64,000 nt of DNA from Marthasterias glacialis (Eukaryota; Echinodermata; Asteroidea; Forcipulatida; Asteriidae). The stretch covers positions 17,190,110 to 17,254,109 of the forward strand of contig OU452227.1 of assembly GCA_911728455.2 (NCBI GenBank), given 5' to 3'. Below the pieces are notes generated by a model, which worked only from the letters and a program-made list of their open reading frames with translations, had not been told where the DNA came from and made no database searches. Shown in pieces: positions 1 through 27,047 of the stretch (the stretch's first letter is position 1; every line of letters starts with the position of its first letter). The position numbers and the translations under genes were made by a program.

Positions 1-16
1 ATCCGTTATTCCGCAG

Positions 17-14344
<14,328 letters not shown>

Positions 14345-14572
14345 CTTCCGAATCGTAGCTATGTATAAAATATCGATTTTGTGAAGCTAGTACAAGTTAA
14401 TGGGTACATGTATGTTAATTGTTCTAATTAATCTATGTTTGTATTCTAATTGAAATTCTGAACATTGAAGGTCCGGATTGCTATGCACATGTACTATACA
14501 CCCTTTGCACACTGCCATGGTGGGTAAGTGCCCGCGATTGTCTTTCTTTTGTACACGTAGGGTGTGAGACAC

Positions 14573-14578
14573 AATAAA
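14573..14578 (+). terminator. Candidate poly(A) signal of MMP-1
   Basis: AATAAA 229 bp after the stop codon, the first canonical hexamer in the 3' flank. Confidence 0.6.
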
Positions 14579-16451
14579 TGGACTTGTTCGCATCATCAAA
14601 ACATAAATATGTCATTATGTCTGGTCAAAGAGCAACTGGCCCTTTCATTATGGTATTTTGAAAGTAAGATAGCACACTATTGAATCTGCTACTTTTAAAC
14701 CTTTTATTAAGAACCTCTCTGCCCATTAAGGCTATTCCGTCAAATAGAGTTGATGCAGTCCTCTTAATGTTTATACGGGCGGATCGTTGTGGTATGATGA
14801 TGTAGTTATACCATGTGTTCAACTTATACAGAGCGTGCTTTAGGTTAGAATATTAGTCTTACAGTATATTCTGTGGTTGAAGTAAGAGCAAAAAAAACAT
14901 ATAAATCACCAAGCATTCGAAGACAGCAAACATAGGCCTATCTGGGAAAACAAGTTTCTTTGCACAATAAACTAATATTATTTACAAGAAATGCTTTTCC
15001 TTCCCACCGTCAAAGGATCAATGTAAACGCAATATACTCATCAATGTTCTATTAGTTAACATCGTATTCCTATTTATTTTTGAATGTTTTTGTGCCCTGT
15101 TGACCCAATTCACCAGACGTCATCACATGATAAATCTTTCTGGCGCCATTTTTGGGATTCGGGATCCTTGAGTATTTAACTGCATAGTGATCTTTTAGGC
15201 CACGCGCGTGCAGTTAGACGCGCACCATTAGCCTGTCTATTGATCTCCAATAAACGTGTACAAAGGCACTCAACATGTCCTATCCAGTCAGTATTAATGG
15301 AGATCAATGCCTCTGTCACAGTGACGTCATTGAGGGAATTTGTCAAGATGGCAGCGTTTCATGCTGCAGTAACTCAATGGAAAACACCATCTAATCCCAG
15401 CCAGATAATCACATAAAATAAACAAAATAAATAAACCTTAATAATCGAAGAGTAATTCCAAAGAAATTTCAACATGGTGCCGTTCCTAAGTATTGTTCTT
15501 GATTTTTTTTTGAATATTTATCATTTATCATTTGATTATCCGCCATAATTATTGACATTTCTCCTCTAAACGCCCTCATCGGTCATTGTCGGTAATTTCA
15601 GGACAGGGGCTCATGTCATGCATTTTTACTCTTAAAATGGCAGACCTTGGGCAGACAGTAGCAATAAGTGACGTTGGTGAAGGGGTCAAGTAGTCTTCGG
15701 AAACGCTCACAGAAATGGGTCACATGTTCGAGTCTACCATCGACGTCACAGTGAAATATTTTGTCAATTTTTGTTCCAAAAAAGCTGTCGTTTTTGGATA
15801 CTAAGCGGTTTTGGTGTTTAAATATGACGTCGCCAAATTTTGTGGGCGTTCCAAAAGTTTAATCTTGAAGAATTTTGCAAATAAAACTATACAGGAAGAA
15901 GCTTTTTCAAACTTGTTCATACAGTTAATGTTTGACGTAACGTAGCACCATTTCTATTTTTTAACCATTTTGTAAATAAGTAAACATCATGCTTTGTACC
16001 AGTATATAATCAGTGTGTACATATCGTTTTCAGTTAGTACATGTTTTTATTTTCATGTTTTTATTTTATTTTATTTTTTTATTATTACTATATATATAAC
16101 TGTATCCATTTACTGTAGGTAGTGCGTGTGTTACTTTTGATCAGTAGAGGGAGCAACCACTCAAACGGGCTTAAATGTGCTCCAATAGTTGTTATATTTT
16201 GTTTATGAATAAGCTCGGAGGGGTTGCATGCCCGTTGTCTATATACATAAACCTAAGTGTAATTCAGTAGAAGAAATATATATGTATTATATATACATAA
16301 ACTTTTCTGTTAATGTGGTACTGGCCAATGGCCGATTTTTTCTTCTTCTTCTTTCTTTTTAATCGTCTTTTTCCAGTTTGTTTTGAGTTGGTGCGGTTAT
16401 GAGACATCGGGGTTTTTGGGGTTTTTTTTTGTGAAAGCGACGCGTGTTATA

Positions 16452-16631
16452 CTGGTGTGACAGGAGATTCTGTCCCCCATAGAGACGCTTCACGTGACGT
16501 CACCTGATACCTTTGTGTACAAACGTCGTTTGATAGCGCCCTCTTTTGACTCAACTTCCTCAGCCCATGTTAATTATTTACCGTATGGGGGACACACACA
16601 CCTCGGGACAAAATTACCACTGACACCGGCA
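16452..16631. mobile_element. MITE, CCGGTG/AGGAGATTCTGTCC family, copy 1
   Basis: actggtgtgacaggagattc at left pairs with gacaaaattaccactgacaccgg at right. The body has gatagcgccctcttttga and ttaccgtatgggggacac, shared with 36170-36346 and 40138-40307. Confidence 0.7.
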
Positions 16632-18319
16632 AGATCGTCTGTTTTCATAATTCTCACTTTGGTCAAAAGCTCATCACAATGATCATCGCAAATGTTTGAA
16701 CTCTGTCATTATTTGACCAGTTGTATCCATAACCAATGCTCTTTATCAATGTTATCAGGGTTTTGCTCAGTATTTTATGTTATCAGGTTTTCGCCGAGTT
16801 TATTCAAAATTCTGACTTGTTTTAATTAATGTCATGGCTGATATTGTTTGTGTTTGATCGTAAAACACTTAGGCTTAAGTTATTAGTTTGTGTTGATTTT
16901 ATCCTATTATTTTACCTCTTTATTTCATTGGTATTACTATTATTTTTTGATTGTATTGTATTGTTTTGTTTTTGTGTTGTTTTTTCATTTATTTTGTTAA
17001 AACCTTTTTCAGGAAAAGATCCAGCGATTGAGAACCATTGCTAATTTTTATGTAACCAACAGATGCTTTCATCAACAACTTGTGGGATTCCCACATTGAC
17101 GTCACATTGACCGATTACTCTAGGGGCCTTTTCCAATCGGCTTGGGCTCCAGCTCCAGCTTGGGCTGCTCCGTTATCAACGGACCTTATGCGTCTGACGT
17201 CATGAATCCCACAGTGTTATGTACAACAGCGCCCTAATGAGGTCAAAACCGCCGTAAGTTTACTGTAGCAAAACGGCTATGCATACCCGGGTATGCATAC
17301 CCTCTATTGGAGCAGCGTGCATTTTGTGTGGTGTTTCGTATAATATCAAACAGAGCATGGAATCAGCCGGAGCCCAAGATGAGGTTTGGAAAAAGCCCAA
17401 GGCACGGTACGCTCAGGCAAGTGTGAAAGTTTGGGTTTACTTTTCAACTTGGGGAAAGATTGGCTGCAATAGACCTTGCAAGTCTCGTGCGTATTTTATC
17501 TTTAAACGCGAGATTCGTTTCCTTCACATGAGCAATGTACGCAGTCAGCAGCCAAGGTTCCCCCAAAATGCTGGAGTACCCGATAGGCCTGCATAACAAA
17601 TTGTTGGGATTTGTTAAAGAAGACATAAAGAATAATTGAAATATAGAAGGCAGTGGTTAATCTGTTTTATTTACTTCAGTGATAATAAGTACCTATTTTG
17701 TAGCTTTATTTATTTGCGTGTTAATGTTAATAAAGTATATCACATTCCCATTTATAAGACTTGTCCTGACGTTGTATCAGTGTGGATACTACATAAGTTT
17801 GTTTTAGTAAATAATTTGCTTCCACCTGAAATCGCATACTTGTCTACAATATTAAGTATTAAAATAGAGTGATTGCGGCAAATGCTTTAAATGACCTTTG
17901 TTTCCCATGGTCAAACGATTTAGTCACAATAATATGCATTGGTCCTGATGTACCCCTTGGTACAAATACCTTTAACACGTACAAGAAGCCAACACTGATA
18001 ACGATGACCTCAGCGGATCACCCCCAACGATTCCCCAGTATACCGCCCTCAACGTCTACCGTTGTTTTGCAGTCAGCTGAATATTGATGACACATTGAAC
18101 TTTAATTAGATAGGGACTTTAGGATTCCGTGGTTTCCATTTCTTCCATTTGATGAAGGGTTATGTTTGGTCAAATGGAAAGTTCACAAAAAACTCAAATC
18201 CAGTTTTCTACTGCAGACGACGGTTATAGCTGTAGCCAAAATACCTTATTCGGATGCATCCTCAGTGATTTGCATAGAGCAAGGATGTAGCCTTGCATGC
18301 TCGAGGTAAACTTTGAGTA

Positions 18320-18480
18320 GGTCGACCTTGGCAAGATGATCAAAACACCATGAGATGCAGAATTATTGGGCTCATTTAAATTATTATGACAAGTCAAAAT
18401 TTTCAAGAAAGTCGTCTTGGCGAGATAAATTTAAGAATGGTTGACTTGTTCCATAAAGTTAGTCAACTTGGCGAGATAGT
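18320..18480. repeat. Repeats around CTTGGCGAGATA
   Basis: Phrases such as gtcgtcttggcgagataaat and gtcaacttggcgagatagtt recur at 20-60 bp spacing. Similar gtcgacttgtcc...tatcttgg phrases occur at 38645-38740. Non-coding. Confidence 0.5.
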
Positions 18481-20389
18481 TTTTATCTCAGTTATCTGTT
18501 TTGTTTATGTATTATTATTTTTTTAAATTTAATATTTATTTATTTATTTATTTATTTAAATTATACGGGTCAAATTTAATGCTAGGCAAATTTCAATTAA
18601 CAGTTTGGCAATTAAATAGTAAGGAAAAGTGAGATACATAATGTATAATATAAAACGTTTTAAACAACTAGAACGAGGATGCAGTGATGTATGACGTAAT
18701 GATGTCAAATGAGGTCAATTAAGATGGCGCCTTTCTTTGAACACAAGTGGTGGACATTTTCAAGCCTCAGACGGCGGAAAACGATCCGAAATGGCATTTT
18801 CTGATCAAGATGGGCATGTTCGCTTGTTCCACTAGGATTGAAGAACACTTTGGTAAGTTTATGGTGCTTTATTTTTCATAATAACCGATGAAATAATGTG
18901 TTTTCAGTGAAAGTTCGTGCGGGTTCGTGTTCCAAGCAACAATCTTCGGTATTCCGACTGCACAAGTCCGGGATAAACTGGGTGACAGGTCATTCGGGAT
19001 AAACAATGCAGCGCGTGCGAGAACTGTACACAAACCATAGCGAAAACTCACATCACGCCTTGTGAAAGATCGTCAGGTTTCCCCGAAATCTTTTAAAAAG
19101 GAGTAATTCGGTAAAATGATTTATTTTTAATATAATTAGCAAGGTCTTACTAAATCCTTCCAAGCCATATTTCAGTTTGTATATAAAAGTGTCTGTTTGC
19201 TAAAGGAATTAAGATATACTTAAAAAATATATAAAAAAGAAAGATAACATCGACGAAAGTTATACTGCAACTTGTAGATTTTGAAAAAATAATTCTCCCG
19301 TACATGATAGCCCTTACAGGCATTTGTACAGAACTATATTAGATTAGATTAGATTAGAAATCTTATTGTCCGCATCATAAAATCATATTAACTAGAAGCA
19401 GAGCCAGTACCAGATTTTAAATCGAAATGTTAAGTAGGCCGACTTGTTTGTGTTAATGCGTTCTTTTTAATAAAAGCCAATCGTCTCCTTTTTATTACAA
19501 ATGTTTCTATCACATTATTTAAAAGGGCATTTACATTTCCATTACTAAAAACACCCGATGGGGTTGGCCTATTGATGATTGACAATGGAAGTGTACAATG
19601 GTCTAGCGCCCTCTACCGACCAGTCTTGCTAATTAAAATGGCAATCGCGTTAAACCAAACATATCCTAGCCCTACTAGCCTTTACAGCCCACGTCATTTA
19701 ATCAAAATTTAGGCTGTTACCAGTCGTTCAATTTAACACATAATAATTTCAGGCATTTTTAGTAAATGTTTTGTTTCAAGGGGCCTTACAGCCAAGAAAG
19801 TGAACACTAAATAGATTTGATTGGTTCCCGCGTGGTGACGTCACTCTGTTGTTATTATCCATTTCAAAGTATCGGTTGCCTTTCAAGAATAGCGTGGTTT
19901 CTGTAAAGAGAAAAGGAAATTAGTTGACATGAAAAAAATAAATAAATAACCGAGCATTGTTGTCTATGTTGAAGTCTGAAGACAATTCGACAATAGACCA
20001 TGTGACCTGCGACGTCACAATGTTTACAACGGGGCCACAGAATTCAGGCTTCCTTCAGACACAATTTGTACACAGTTCATTTTACTTGTGATGTCAATTA
20101 CAACCGTATGGTGCTTGCTAGCTTAGGGTTTGGCAGATAGGGGCACAACTAAAAAAAAATTCTATAGTATTACCATTCTTATACTTTTAGGTCTATACAT
20201 GAATGGAGTATTAATCTTTTAGCTGGCTAGAGTTTTATTTGCAACTAGTTTGGACTTAGTAGTTACCAAATCCAAACAATTTTCGCTTTTAATCTGAAGT
20301 TGATACTAATCAAAAGAACATAACCGTCTAACCAAAAATCAGAAATTGTAGCTATTTATTGAAATTTCTGTATGTAACATTATTGTTTA

Positions 20390-20988
20390 CACTCCAAAAA
20401 CTCCCGGGTCAGAACTGTGTGACCCGACCCATTTATGGGTCAAAATGACCCAGAATCTGTGTTAAAAGCACTATGCAAGATTGGTAAAGCTGATAGTGCA
20501 GTGTTCTTTGTTTGTCCGATTCAATACAATATACATGAAAAAAATGTGAACATTTCGGCTCAATACGTCGTATGAGTCAGGAGAAAATAGTGAGAAACCG
20601 TGCACACTTTTCAGCATGTAAACACATCGTCCTTAATTCCTATTGTTACAACCGAAATCAGCTGTTGCGTTTTTCGGGGTTTTCAGCATAGAGTTTTTCT
20701 CGAATATGACAGCATTTCAGATGGAAATATTTCACAGAAAAATTGGTTCTAGTATTAAATTTATAGACAGTAAGCTTTAAGGCTAAAACTAAACAACAAT
20801 GTTTTTTATCCAAAGTACCAACTCTGAATACAGCCTTCAAACTGACCCGAAACTGTGTCAAACTGACGCAGAATCCGAGTAAAAAACACCAATTTTTAAC
20901 CAGTTTCCGGATCAACCTGACCCAGAAATTGGTCAGGCCCCCAGGGACCGGAATCCGAGTCAATTCTGACCTAGGAGATTTTAGAGTG
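20390..20988. mobile_element. Non-autonomous inverted-repeat element, about 600 bp
   Basis: Left end actccaaaaactcccgggtc pairs with gacctaggagattttagagt at the right (about 20 of 24 matched). Inner gacccattt/tgacccag phrases recur. It contains a further dispersed repeat (20455-20640) also seen at 34633-34786. No ORF. Confidence 0.68.
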
Positions 20989-21044
20989 TTTTTAGAGTAA
21001 CTGTATGCGTACTATTGTGCTGTTAGAACATTTTAAGAGCCTAC

Positions 21045-21302
21045 CGGAATCAAGCATCTCGCCTCCCGTGACTCCCACTGGTAGGTCTCCCCAAACATCA
21101 CTAGCTGCCTTAGGGTACCCAAGGTCTACCGTCCCGACTCCATCATCATAAAGCCACACCTCAGTACCTCGCAATAGATAGGCCTTATTGGGTGCTAGGT
21201 GGCTGGCCCTCAGTGCAGCCGTTGGCCGTTTGACACCCATGGTGCTGATTTGACATGGACGACCAACTCGATTCTTTCCTCTGTACACGTAATATTTGTC
21301 CC
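21045..21302 (-). CDS. MMP-2 exon 7: hemopexin blades II-III
   Basis: GDKYYVYRGKNRVGRP, KRPTAALRASHLAPNKAYLL, EVWLYDDGVGTVDLGYPKAA and VWGDLPVGVTGGEML. Ends at a gtaggc donor, phase 1, so at least one more exon is required. Confidence 0.88.
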
Positions 21303-24300
21303 CTTCGGATTCGAAGATGAAAGAACGGCTTATTAGCAAATTTACCCGCCAAGCAAATACTTAGCGGAGTACCAGTTGCACATCGTGTACACAAAGCATA
21401 ATATTTTGGCAGGTAACCCGTTCTTAAGTAACCCTCACTTTAATAACCACATAACCCAACCCTGACCCTGACCCGACGATACCTTTAAAGAAGACCACAT
21501 TGCCATCATGTCGCTGGTATGCGGCGGTGATTTTACTCGGCATCGCTTTCCAATAGCGTTTTGCTGGTTCACCTTTCGCTGGTGACAACAATTGTCTATC
21601 CTTGATACGAATTCGCCATACCATGTTATCCTACAAAAAAAGAGGGAAATTAAATTAAACGGATGTTTTACCCGCTTTTTACCACTTCTACTTTTTTTTC
21701 TTGGAGTTGGACGACAAAGGACCAAAAGGTGCGCCAAGAGTTCTTCGCATTTTAAAACTTGCCTAATTGTTCCAAATTCTTTTGAAAAACAAAATTCGTT
21801 TGAAATGACGAGAATCATCCGATATAAAGAAAGTTTTACTTTAAAGAAAACGTTAGAAAGTATTTCAACTTACTCTAAAGGCAAACAACTCAGTGTCTAT
21901 TTTAAGCAACGCAGTGAATGGTTCTTGGCACATGGCAACGGTTGCAGCATCCGGCAGTTGCTTGTCATCTCCGCCGTCTTTAGGCTTAACTCGCCCCACC
22001 GAATTGTTCATAACCCTCGTTTCAGACAGGGAACCGTATTTTGGACCTTCAGACAATAATAACAAATGACACTAAACATTCAGGAAAATTGTAATGATAT
22101 AGTTTTCTATATTAGCTAAAAGCGAAGTTTCCACGACTTACATACAGGCTAATAATCATTGGACTAAAATAAAAATTGTACACACTTACCATAGATTGAT
22201 TGGATACTTTCTACGTCATACTCTGGTAATGTATAGCCTTTGGTAGGCACATACTTGTAGTAAGGCCACATCACACTGTGTTCCATGTAGGAATGGCTCA
22301 GTCCAATGCTATGCCCTATCTCATGAATGGCCACCAGAAGCAAAGCAAAACCTGCAAAAGTCACACGTCAGATTTAGACTGACAACATCTAAACGATATC
22401 AAGCATGTTGCGTGTAGGCTGTAGATAATCAGTTGCGTAACCAATACCTTTTTTGCAGGGGGGCAAGGGGAGGGCACTAATTTATAGAGGGGACAAATTT
22501 AAGTTAAAATTGTCTGATTTTAGAAAATTTCACACTGTCCGGAGGCGGACGCGGGGGGGGGGGTGGGAGCAGGGGGACAAGTTGGTCCACATCAGGGGGT
22601 AGCTGCACATTTGACCCCACCTTGGCTACGCCACTGAATATAATAGTCATGCCGTGCATCACAATTATGTGGAGAAACCGGACAAGTAAAACTAAAGTTA
22701 AGTAAGTGTAAATCTGTTGTAATCATCCAGTTTTAAAGAAAAGTTATGATAATTATAACATAAAGAGTATCTTATTGGGGTCCTTCTCGTGGTTCCGTTC
22801 AGAGAACCGTATTATGTTTTAGTACCTGTGGTACTGTAGGCCTACTACAAGGTAACTTATTAAATTTAGGAAACTTTCTCAATCTGCAGTTTTTTGTTGT
22901 TTTTTACTAAAAAACGAAATCACTTGTGGATTGGATCTTGTAATGGTTAGACAGTTCACAGGTACTTTTCTCACCTTCCTCGCCGTCTTGGGTAAACATG
23001 TCCTCATCATCAAAGTGTATGTCCCCATCCAAGTCTCCCCAGTTACTGTTAGGAAGGAAGGCATGAGCAACATCGCCTCCCGGTCCATCGAAGTACCTCA
23101 CCGGCGGCTCCTCCCGGTTGTGCCTCCTTCGAGCAAATTGGATCTTAATATCAACATCGTGGGTTGAATTCAACACCTCGTCGAACGTCAATGGAGTGAC
23201 ATCACTCCACTTTTTGAAGGCCTTCCTCATGATTTGACGAACATTAGATCGCGATAAAGCACCTTTGCCAGATGGAAAATTGAGAAATCTGCAAATCAAG
23301 AAAGAAAGTGTTTGAAAGTCTAGGAAAAGCCAAGTTAATTCAGCGATGTTAAGTTCACTTGTTGGAACCACATATTTAACCAACATCAAACTCACGTTCA
23401 TTTTTTGTTTGCTTCTTTGCAGTAAAAACAGACTACGAGCGAAATCATAAATCAATTAATTGTAAAATGACTAGTTTATCAAAAGAAGCGCTTTGAAAAT
23501 TGAGTGACAGCGTAAGATGACTTTGTTTTACACAGGAACGACCCATCTGCACAGAAACAAAAGTTATGAACTTGTTTATAAATGTTTTAACAATTAACGG
23601 GGTCTATTTTGCTCCGAAAGGTAACAATGTCGGGATGTTGTGAATTTGGGTTTTTCTAGCCGAGTTAATACACATATTTTGGGCTTGTTTTCCCCCCAAA
23701 AGTTAATACATGTATACTTTAACTTAACTAAATTGCTCTTTAAGAGAAATTAAAAACTCACGTGTAATTGACATCTGTGTGAAACCAGCGAAATCTGGAG
23801 CTCAATCCTGCATTAATCTGTTGGGGTATCATGGCGTTATCGAGGCCCCGTACTGTGTTATCAATCAAATCAGGGCATCCACAGCGAGGCTTGCGGGTCA
23901 ACTTGAGGGTTTTAGGGTCGAGTTGTCCCGATGGCGGTAGATTGAAGAATCCTTGCATCCTCTGAAGTGCAGCAACAAAGCGTGGATCCTCATCGTGAAG
24001 GATGATACTCCCTCCATCTTCATTCAAATATCCATATTTCTTTAAATAGTTCTGTAAGAAAAAAAATGTATACAGATTTTTAAGCGTTGGACTTTTCAAA
24101 AGAAATACATCTGTTGAATGCAGTCGGCTCATTGTGTTGTGTGAAAGCCTGCCCAACTCTCTCAATCCTCGAGTTTTGATTTGCGTGAATCCTCCTGAAC
24201 AAAAACATTGTATTATTTACGGTCAGCATCGGTTCAAGGAACATTCTTTAGAAATCATTGAGTTTTTTATAATGAAATATCGTGTTAATAATTCAATTAG

Positions 24301-24510
24301 AAATGCAAAGTTTATCTAGCAAAATTTCACAATTTTGGGATATAAACTAGTACAGTTTTTAACCTGACACCATGTTGTTGTTCTTACCACAGTTTCTGAT
24401 ACGACAACAGGGGAGGTTTTGTGGCGGTTCACCCGACGAGATGAAGGTCTAGCCTCGGTGCTCGTTACGACTACGAGGTAGAGAACGGTCAACGCTACAT
24501 CGACTTTCAT
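21045..24510 (-). CDS. Matrix metalloproteinase 2 (MMP-2 of this window), 7 exons found, last exon not located
   Basis: A second secreted matrixin on the opposite strand. Exons 24510-24388, 24051-23762, 23288-22975, 22351-22190, 22046-21874, 21630-21483 and 21302-21045 join in frame (489 codons plus one base), phases 0,2,1,1,0,1,1. From the second exon on these equal the MMP-1 phases. Seen: signal peptide MKVDVALTVLYLVVVTSTEA, cysteine switch PRCGCPD, catalytic loop GWGDLDGDIHFDDED-like, zinc motif HEIGHSIGLSH, Met-turn SVMWPYY, and three hemopexin blades. There is no polybasic run between switch and catalytic domain, so activation should differ from MMP-1. The last exon expected to close the propeller with Cys was not found below 21045; it may be divergent or lost. 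Tail-to-tail paralogue of MMP-1. Confidence 0.92.
21483..21630 (-). CDS. MMP-2 exon 6: hemopexin blades I-II
   Basis: DNMVWRIRIKDRQLLSPAKG, YWKAMPSKITAAYQRHDGN and VVFFKG follow the same strand pattern as the matching MMP-1 exon. Acceptor tttttgtag, donor gtatcg. Confidence 0.9.
21874..22046 (-). CDS. MMP-2 exon 5: hinge and hemopexin start
   Basis: A longer hinge than MMP-1, rich in charged residues (VGRVKPKDGGDDKQLPD), then MCQEPFTALLKIDTELFAFR, the first hemopexin Cys and strand. Phase 0 at the gtaagt donor. Confidence 0.88.
22190..22351 (-). CDS. MMP-2 exon 4: catalytic zinc site
   Basis: GFALLLVAIHEIGHSIGLSH; the zinc motif is at 22325-22293. SVMWPYYKYVPTKGY gives the Met-turn and S1' loop, ending SIYG. 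Acceptor tttgcag, donor gtaagt. Confidence 0.95.
22975..23288 (-). CDS. MMP-2 exon 3: first half of catalytic domain
   Basis: FLNFPSGKGALS, then RKAFKKWSDVTPLTFDEV, FDGPGGDVAHAFLPN and WGDLDGDIHFDDED. It holds the structural Ca/Zn ligands in the same order as MMP-1. Acceptor gatttgcag, donor gtgaga, phase 1. Confidence 0.94.
23762..24051 (-). CDS. MMP-2 exon 2: propeptide and cysteine switch
   Basis: NYLKKYGYLNEDGG start, FFNLPPSGQLDPKTL, then PRCGCPD at 23889-23869. The mature N-terminus region is SSRFRWFHTDVNYT; no R-x-K/R-R site as in MMP-1. Donor gtgagt, phase 2. Confidence 0.93.
24388..24510 (-). CDS. MMP-2 exon 1: signal peptide
   Basis: ATG at 24510-24508; a hydrophobic leader (ALTVLYLVVV) with probable cleavage after STEA. 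An in-frame upstream ATG would add about 16 residues, but the shorter start gives a standard leader and lies about 85 bp below a TATA box. Ends SETV at a gtaaga donor, phase 0. Confidence 0.85.
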
Positions 24511-24593
24511 GACCAACGATAAAAGGATGAACGTAAGAATAGTTTTTCCACTATACAATGTCTGCTATTTTTCTCGAGTTTATTTGTTTGTGC

Positions 24594-24600
24594 TTTTATA
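24594..24600 (-). promoter_or_regulatory. TATA box of MMP-2
   Basis: TATAAAA on the - strand about 85 bp upstream of the chosen ATG. Transcription would begin near 24565-24570, leaving a short 5' UTR. Confidence 0.6.
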
Positions 24601-24794
24601 ATGGTTGGTTTGACCACGCAGCGGACGGATATTGTCAAATGAACCAATTGCGTGAGTGGAGTTTATGATATCGCCAGGGTAACAGAAGGCGCGGCAGTGG
24701 TACTTTTCGCTCCATCATTGTATTGTTTGATATTTGATATTATGCTGGAAGTTTAACATTACAATATCAAGAAGTTTGATCGGATGCGTTTACA

Positions 24795-25125
24795 CCTTTT
24801 AAAGCCACAGCTCAACATTGGTAAAGTGTCTGTAAATGCTTCCATTTTTGCACAAATCAAAATATATGTAGTAAAAACTACCTGTGAAAAATCCAGCTCA
24901 TCAGCATTTCTGTACACATTCTTAGGTAGAATTTTGGTCTCGTGATGCGAAAATTAAATTGTGGGTCTTATTTCATTTATTATTAAAAAAAGGTAACATT
25001 TCAGGCAGAAATATTTCAATGAAAGTTCTCTGCCATGATTATCTTTATACCATGTATTAAAGGTACATGCAAATCTGTGAACGTTTATGTTTTTCTTTCT
25101 TACCATGTTGAGCTGGGGCTTTAAG
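24795..25125. repeat. Dispersed repeat, copy 2
   Basis: Resembles 8880-9200: ccttttaaagccacagctca start, acctgtgaaaaatcc, ttttggtctcg, aacatttcaggcagaaat, then gattatctttata. Non-coding. Confidence 0.5.
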
Positions 25126-25440
25126 GGGGAATTTACATTGGATTGTGGAAGTGAGAGTATTTATTCATTTCCTCTAGTTTCCAATTTAAACATAACATAC
25201 AACAAAATTGTGAAATGTTCATCAATTCAGTGCGGGCACGTATGAAACAATGAAAACGATTTACGGTTTGTATGCACGTTCAATTGGCCTTATTATTTCG
25301 ATCACGGCAATGGAAATAAGCAATGGTGATTGGGGGTCTTCAAAATGTTATTTGCGTGCTTTTGACAGGATTGGTACCGGTGAGCTTAAGACTACACTAA
25401 TCAATGGTCGGGAAACAGACGGTACATTTGGAATCATTTG

Positions 25441-25616
25441 GCTGGTAACCTTATTCTGGTAAGCACAATTGTTTTGTGCTTAGCTACCTTTTGTGCTTAT
25501 AAATAGCTCTATGAAACAGGACATTCATCTCAATTTCATAAAGCTACTTAAGCACAGCAAGTAGCTATAAGCACAACAAAATCATGCTTTACCTGAATAA
25601 GGGTACCAGCCAAAGT
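25441..25616. mobile_element. Inverted-repeat element, about 175 bp
   Basis: ctggtaaccttattctggta and aagcacaattgttttgtgct at left pair with agcacaacaaaatcatgctt and acctgaataagggtaccag at right, with mismatches. MITE-like. Confidence 0.65.
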
Positions 25617-26506
25617 ACCATGTCACATGTACCATCTTACTGGTACCCTGCTTATTTTCGCTTATGCCAAAAAAGGTAAAGAATTGCTTTATGTATGCAG
25701 CTCTATGAAAATGGGCCCTGTTTGAAGGTGGGTGCTAAATAGTGCGTGGACGGGCTGGGTCATCTCGTCCATCTATCACCCGTCCCACTTATTGACCCGG
25801 TTGGTTTACACCGGTACGTCATTTAGGTGAACTTCAACTGTATTTGTGTTGAAGTTCCGTGAAATAATAAGCGCGGATTCATAGCGGAAACAATTAAGAC
25901 ACGCACAATCGTCTGCCAGGAAAATGCCATATCCGTGTCATTGATCACAAGAAAAATAGAGTATAGGTCATTAGTTCAGATTTAGCTATGAACAATAATA
26001 TTGACACTTCATTTTGCAAATAATCCTCTGCGAACCGAACTTTTAAAGTTCACTTAACCTTTTTATGATTCAACAGTAAACACTTTGACATAATCAGGAG
26101 GTTCTAGTCTGAAGTTATGACGGTCAATACAGGCATACATGTTGCTTGAATAGTTTTAAAAAGCGAAAACGGCTTGTTGGTCCTCGCAGTCACTTGAGAG
26201 AACCAGAGAATGGCATTATTATACCCCCTCTTGCGTTCAGCTGAAGAAATTATTCCGCAGGGCTTATTTTAACCGCCATGCCCATTAACTTTTTGAAACA
26301 TTAATCAGTTAGCTTTTTTTGAGAATTGCTAAGAATGGCATGCATACAATACATGGGGTATAAGCAAGGGTGTTTTCTTTGGCGGTGGGGGTGGGGGTGG
26401 GTGGGGGAAGTCGTGTATCTGCCAACTTGCTGACTGGCATTTCCTTTCGGTGGGTGTATGGAAGCCAGTCTTTCAACTTGCTGACTACCAATATTCTTCA
26501 CTGTTT

Positions 26507-27035
26507 TTAAAGGTTCACTGAAATACAAAGTATTAATGCTTTTATGTTACACCTTATGATTTTTATAAAACGATTCACATGTAAGAAATAATTTTTTGCA
26601 TTCCTGTGTATTTTTCGCATAATTTGTTTTCTTTAAAAAATAACAGTCTTCAGGAACGCCCACAAAAATAGGTAACTTGCTAACATGGCTTGATTCTCAA
26701 CATGGCATCACATGCATTACATAATGTTTCCTGAGCTATTCCACAAAACAATTGTTCTGGGATTGGGTCTGCCAAAGGAATGACAAATATGTGTTATTCT
26801 ATTAACAAATTCATTCTTGGTTGTAATGCATGTGATGTCATGTTGAGAATCCAGCCATTGTCAGCAAGTGACCTATTTTTGTGGGCGTTCCTGAAGACTG
26901 TTATTTTTTAAAGAAAACAAATTATGCAAAAATACACAGGAATGCAAAAAATGATTTCTTACAAGTGAATCGTTTTATAAAAATTATAAGGTGTAACATA
27001 AAAGCATGAATACTTTTTATTTCAGTGAACCTTTA
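26507..27035. mobile_element. Long-arm foldback element with TTAA ends, 529 bp
   Basis: Begins TTAAAGGTTCACTGAAAT and ends TTTCAGTGAACCTTTAA. Arms of roughly 220 bp each are near-perfect inverted copies, for example caggaacgcccacaaaaata against atttttgtgggcgttcctg. Only about 90 bp of loop is unpaired. No ORF. TTAA may be the target site. Confidence 0.88.
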
Positions 27036-27047
27036 AGAGCCTAGCAC

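Larger units (their letters stand above)
14600..20960. other. Spacer between convergent MMP genes (and possible 3' end of MMP-2)
   Basis: No convincing coding exon. It holds TGACGTCA-type repeats (15105-15170, 15600-15700), a CCGGTG-ended MITE (16452-16631), a TGACGTCA palindromic stretch (17090-17215), CTTGGCGAGATA repeats (18320-18480), a (TTTA)n tract (18530-18560) and an inverted-repeat element (20390-20988). The last hemopexin exon of MMP-2 would be expected here but I could not recognise it. Confidence 0.6.

Noticed and set aside
14625-14822. Basic 65-codon frame on the - strand as the missing MMP-2 last exon
   Set aside because: It lacks the hemopexin blade pattern and the terminal Cys, and there is no phase-1 acceptor in the right place.
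21592-22059. 155-codon open frame on the + strand
   Set aside because: It overlaps MMP-2 exons 5 and 6 antisense and has no family features.
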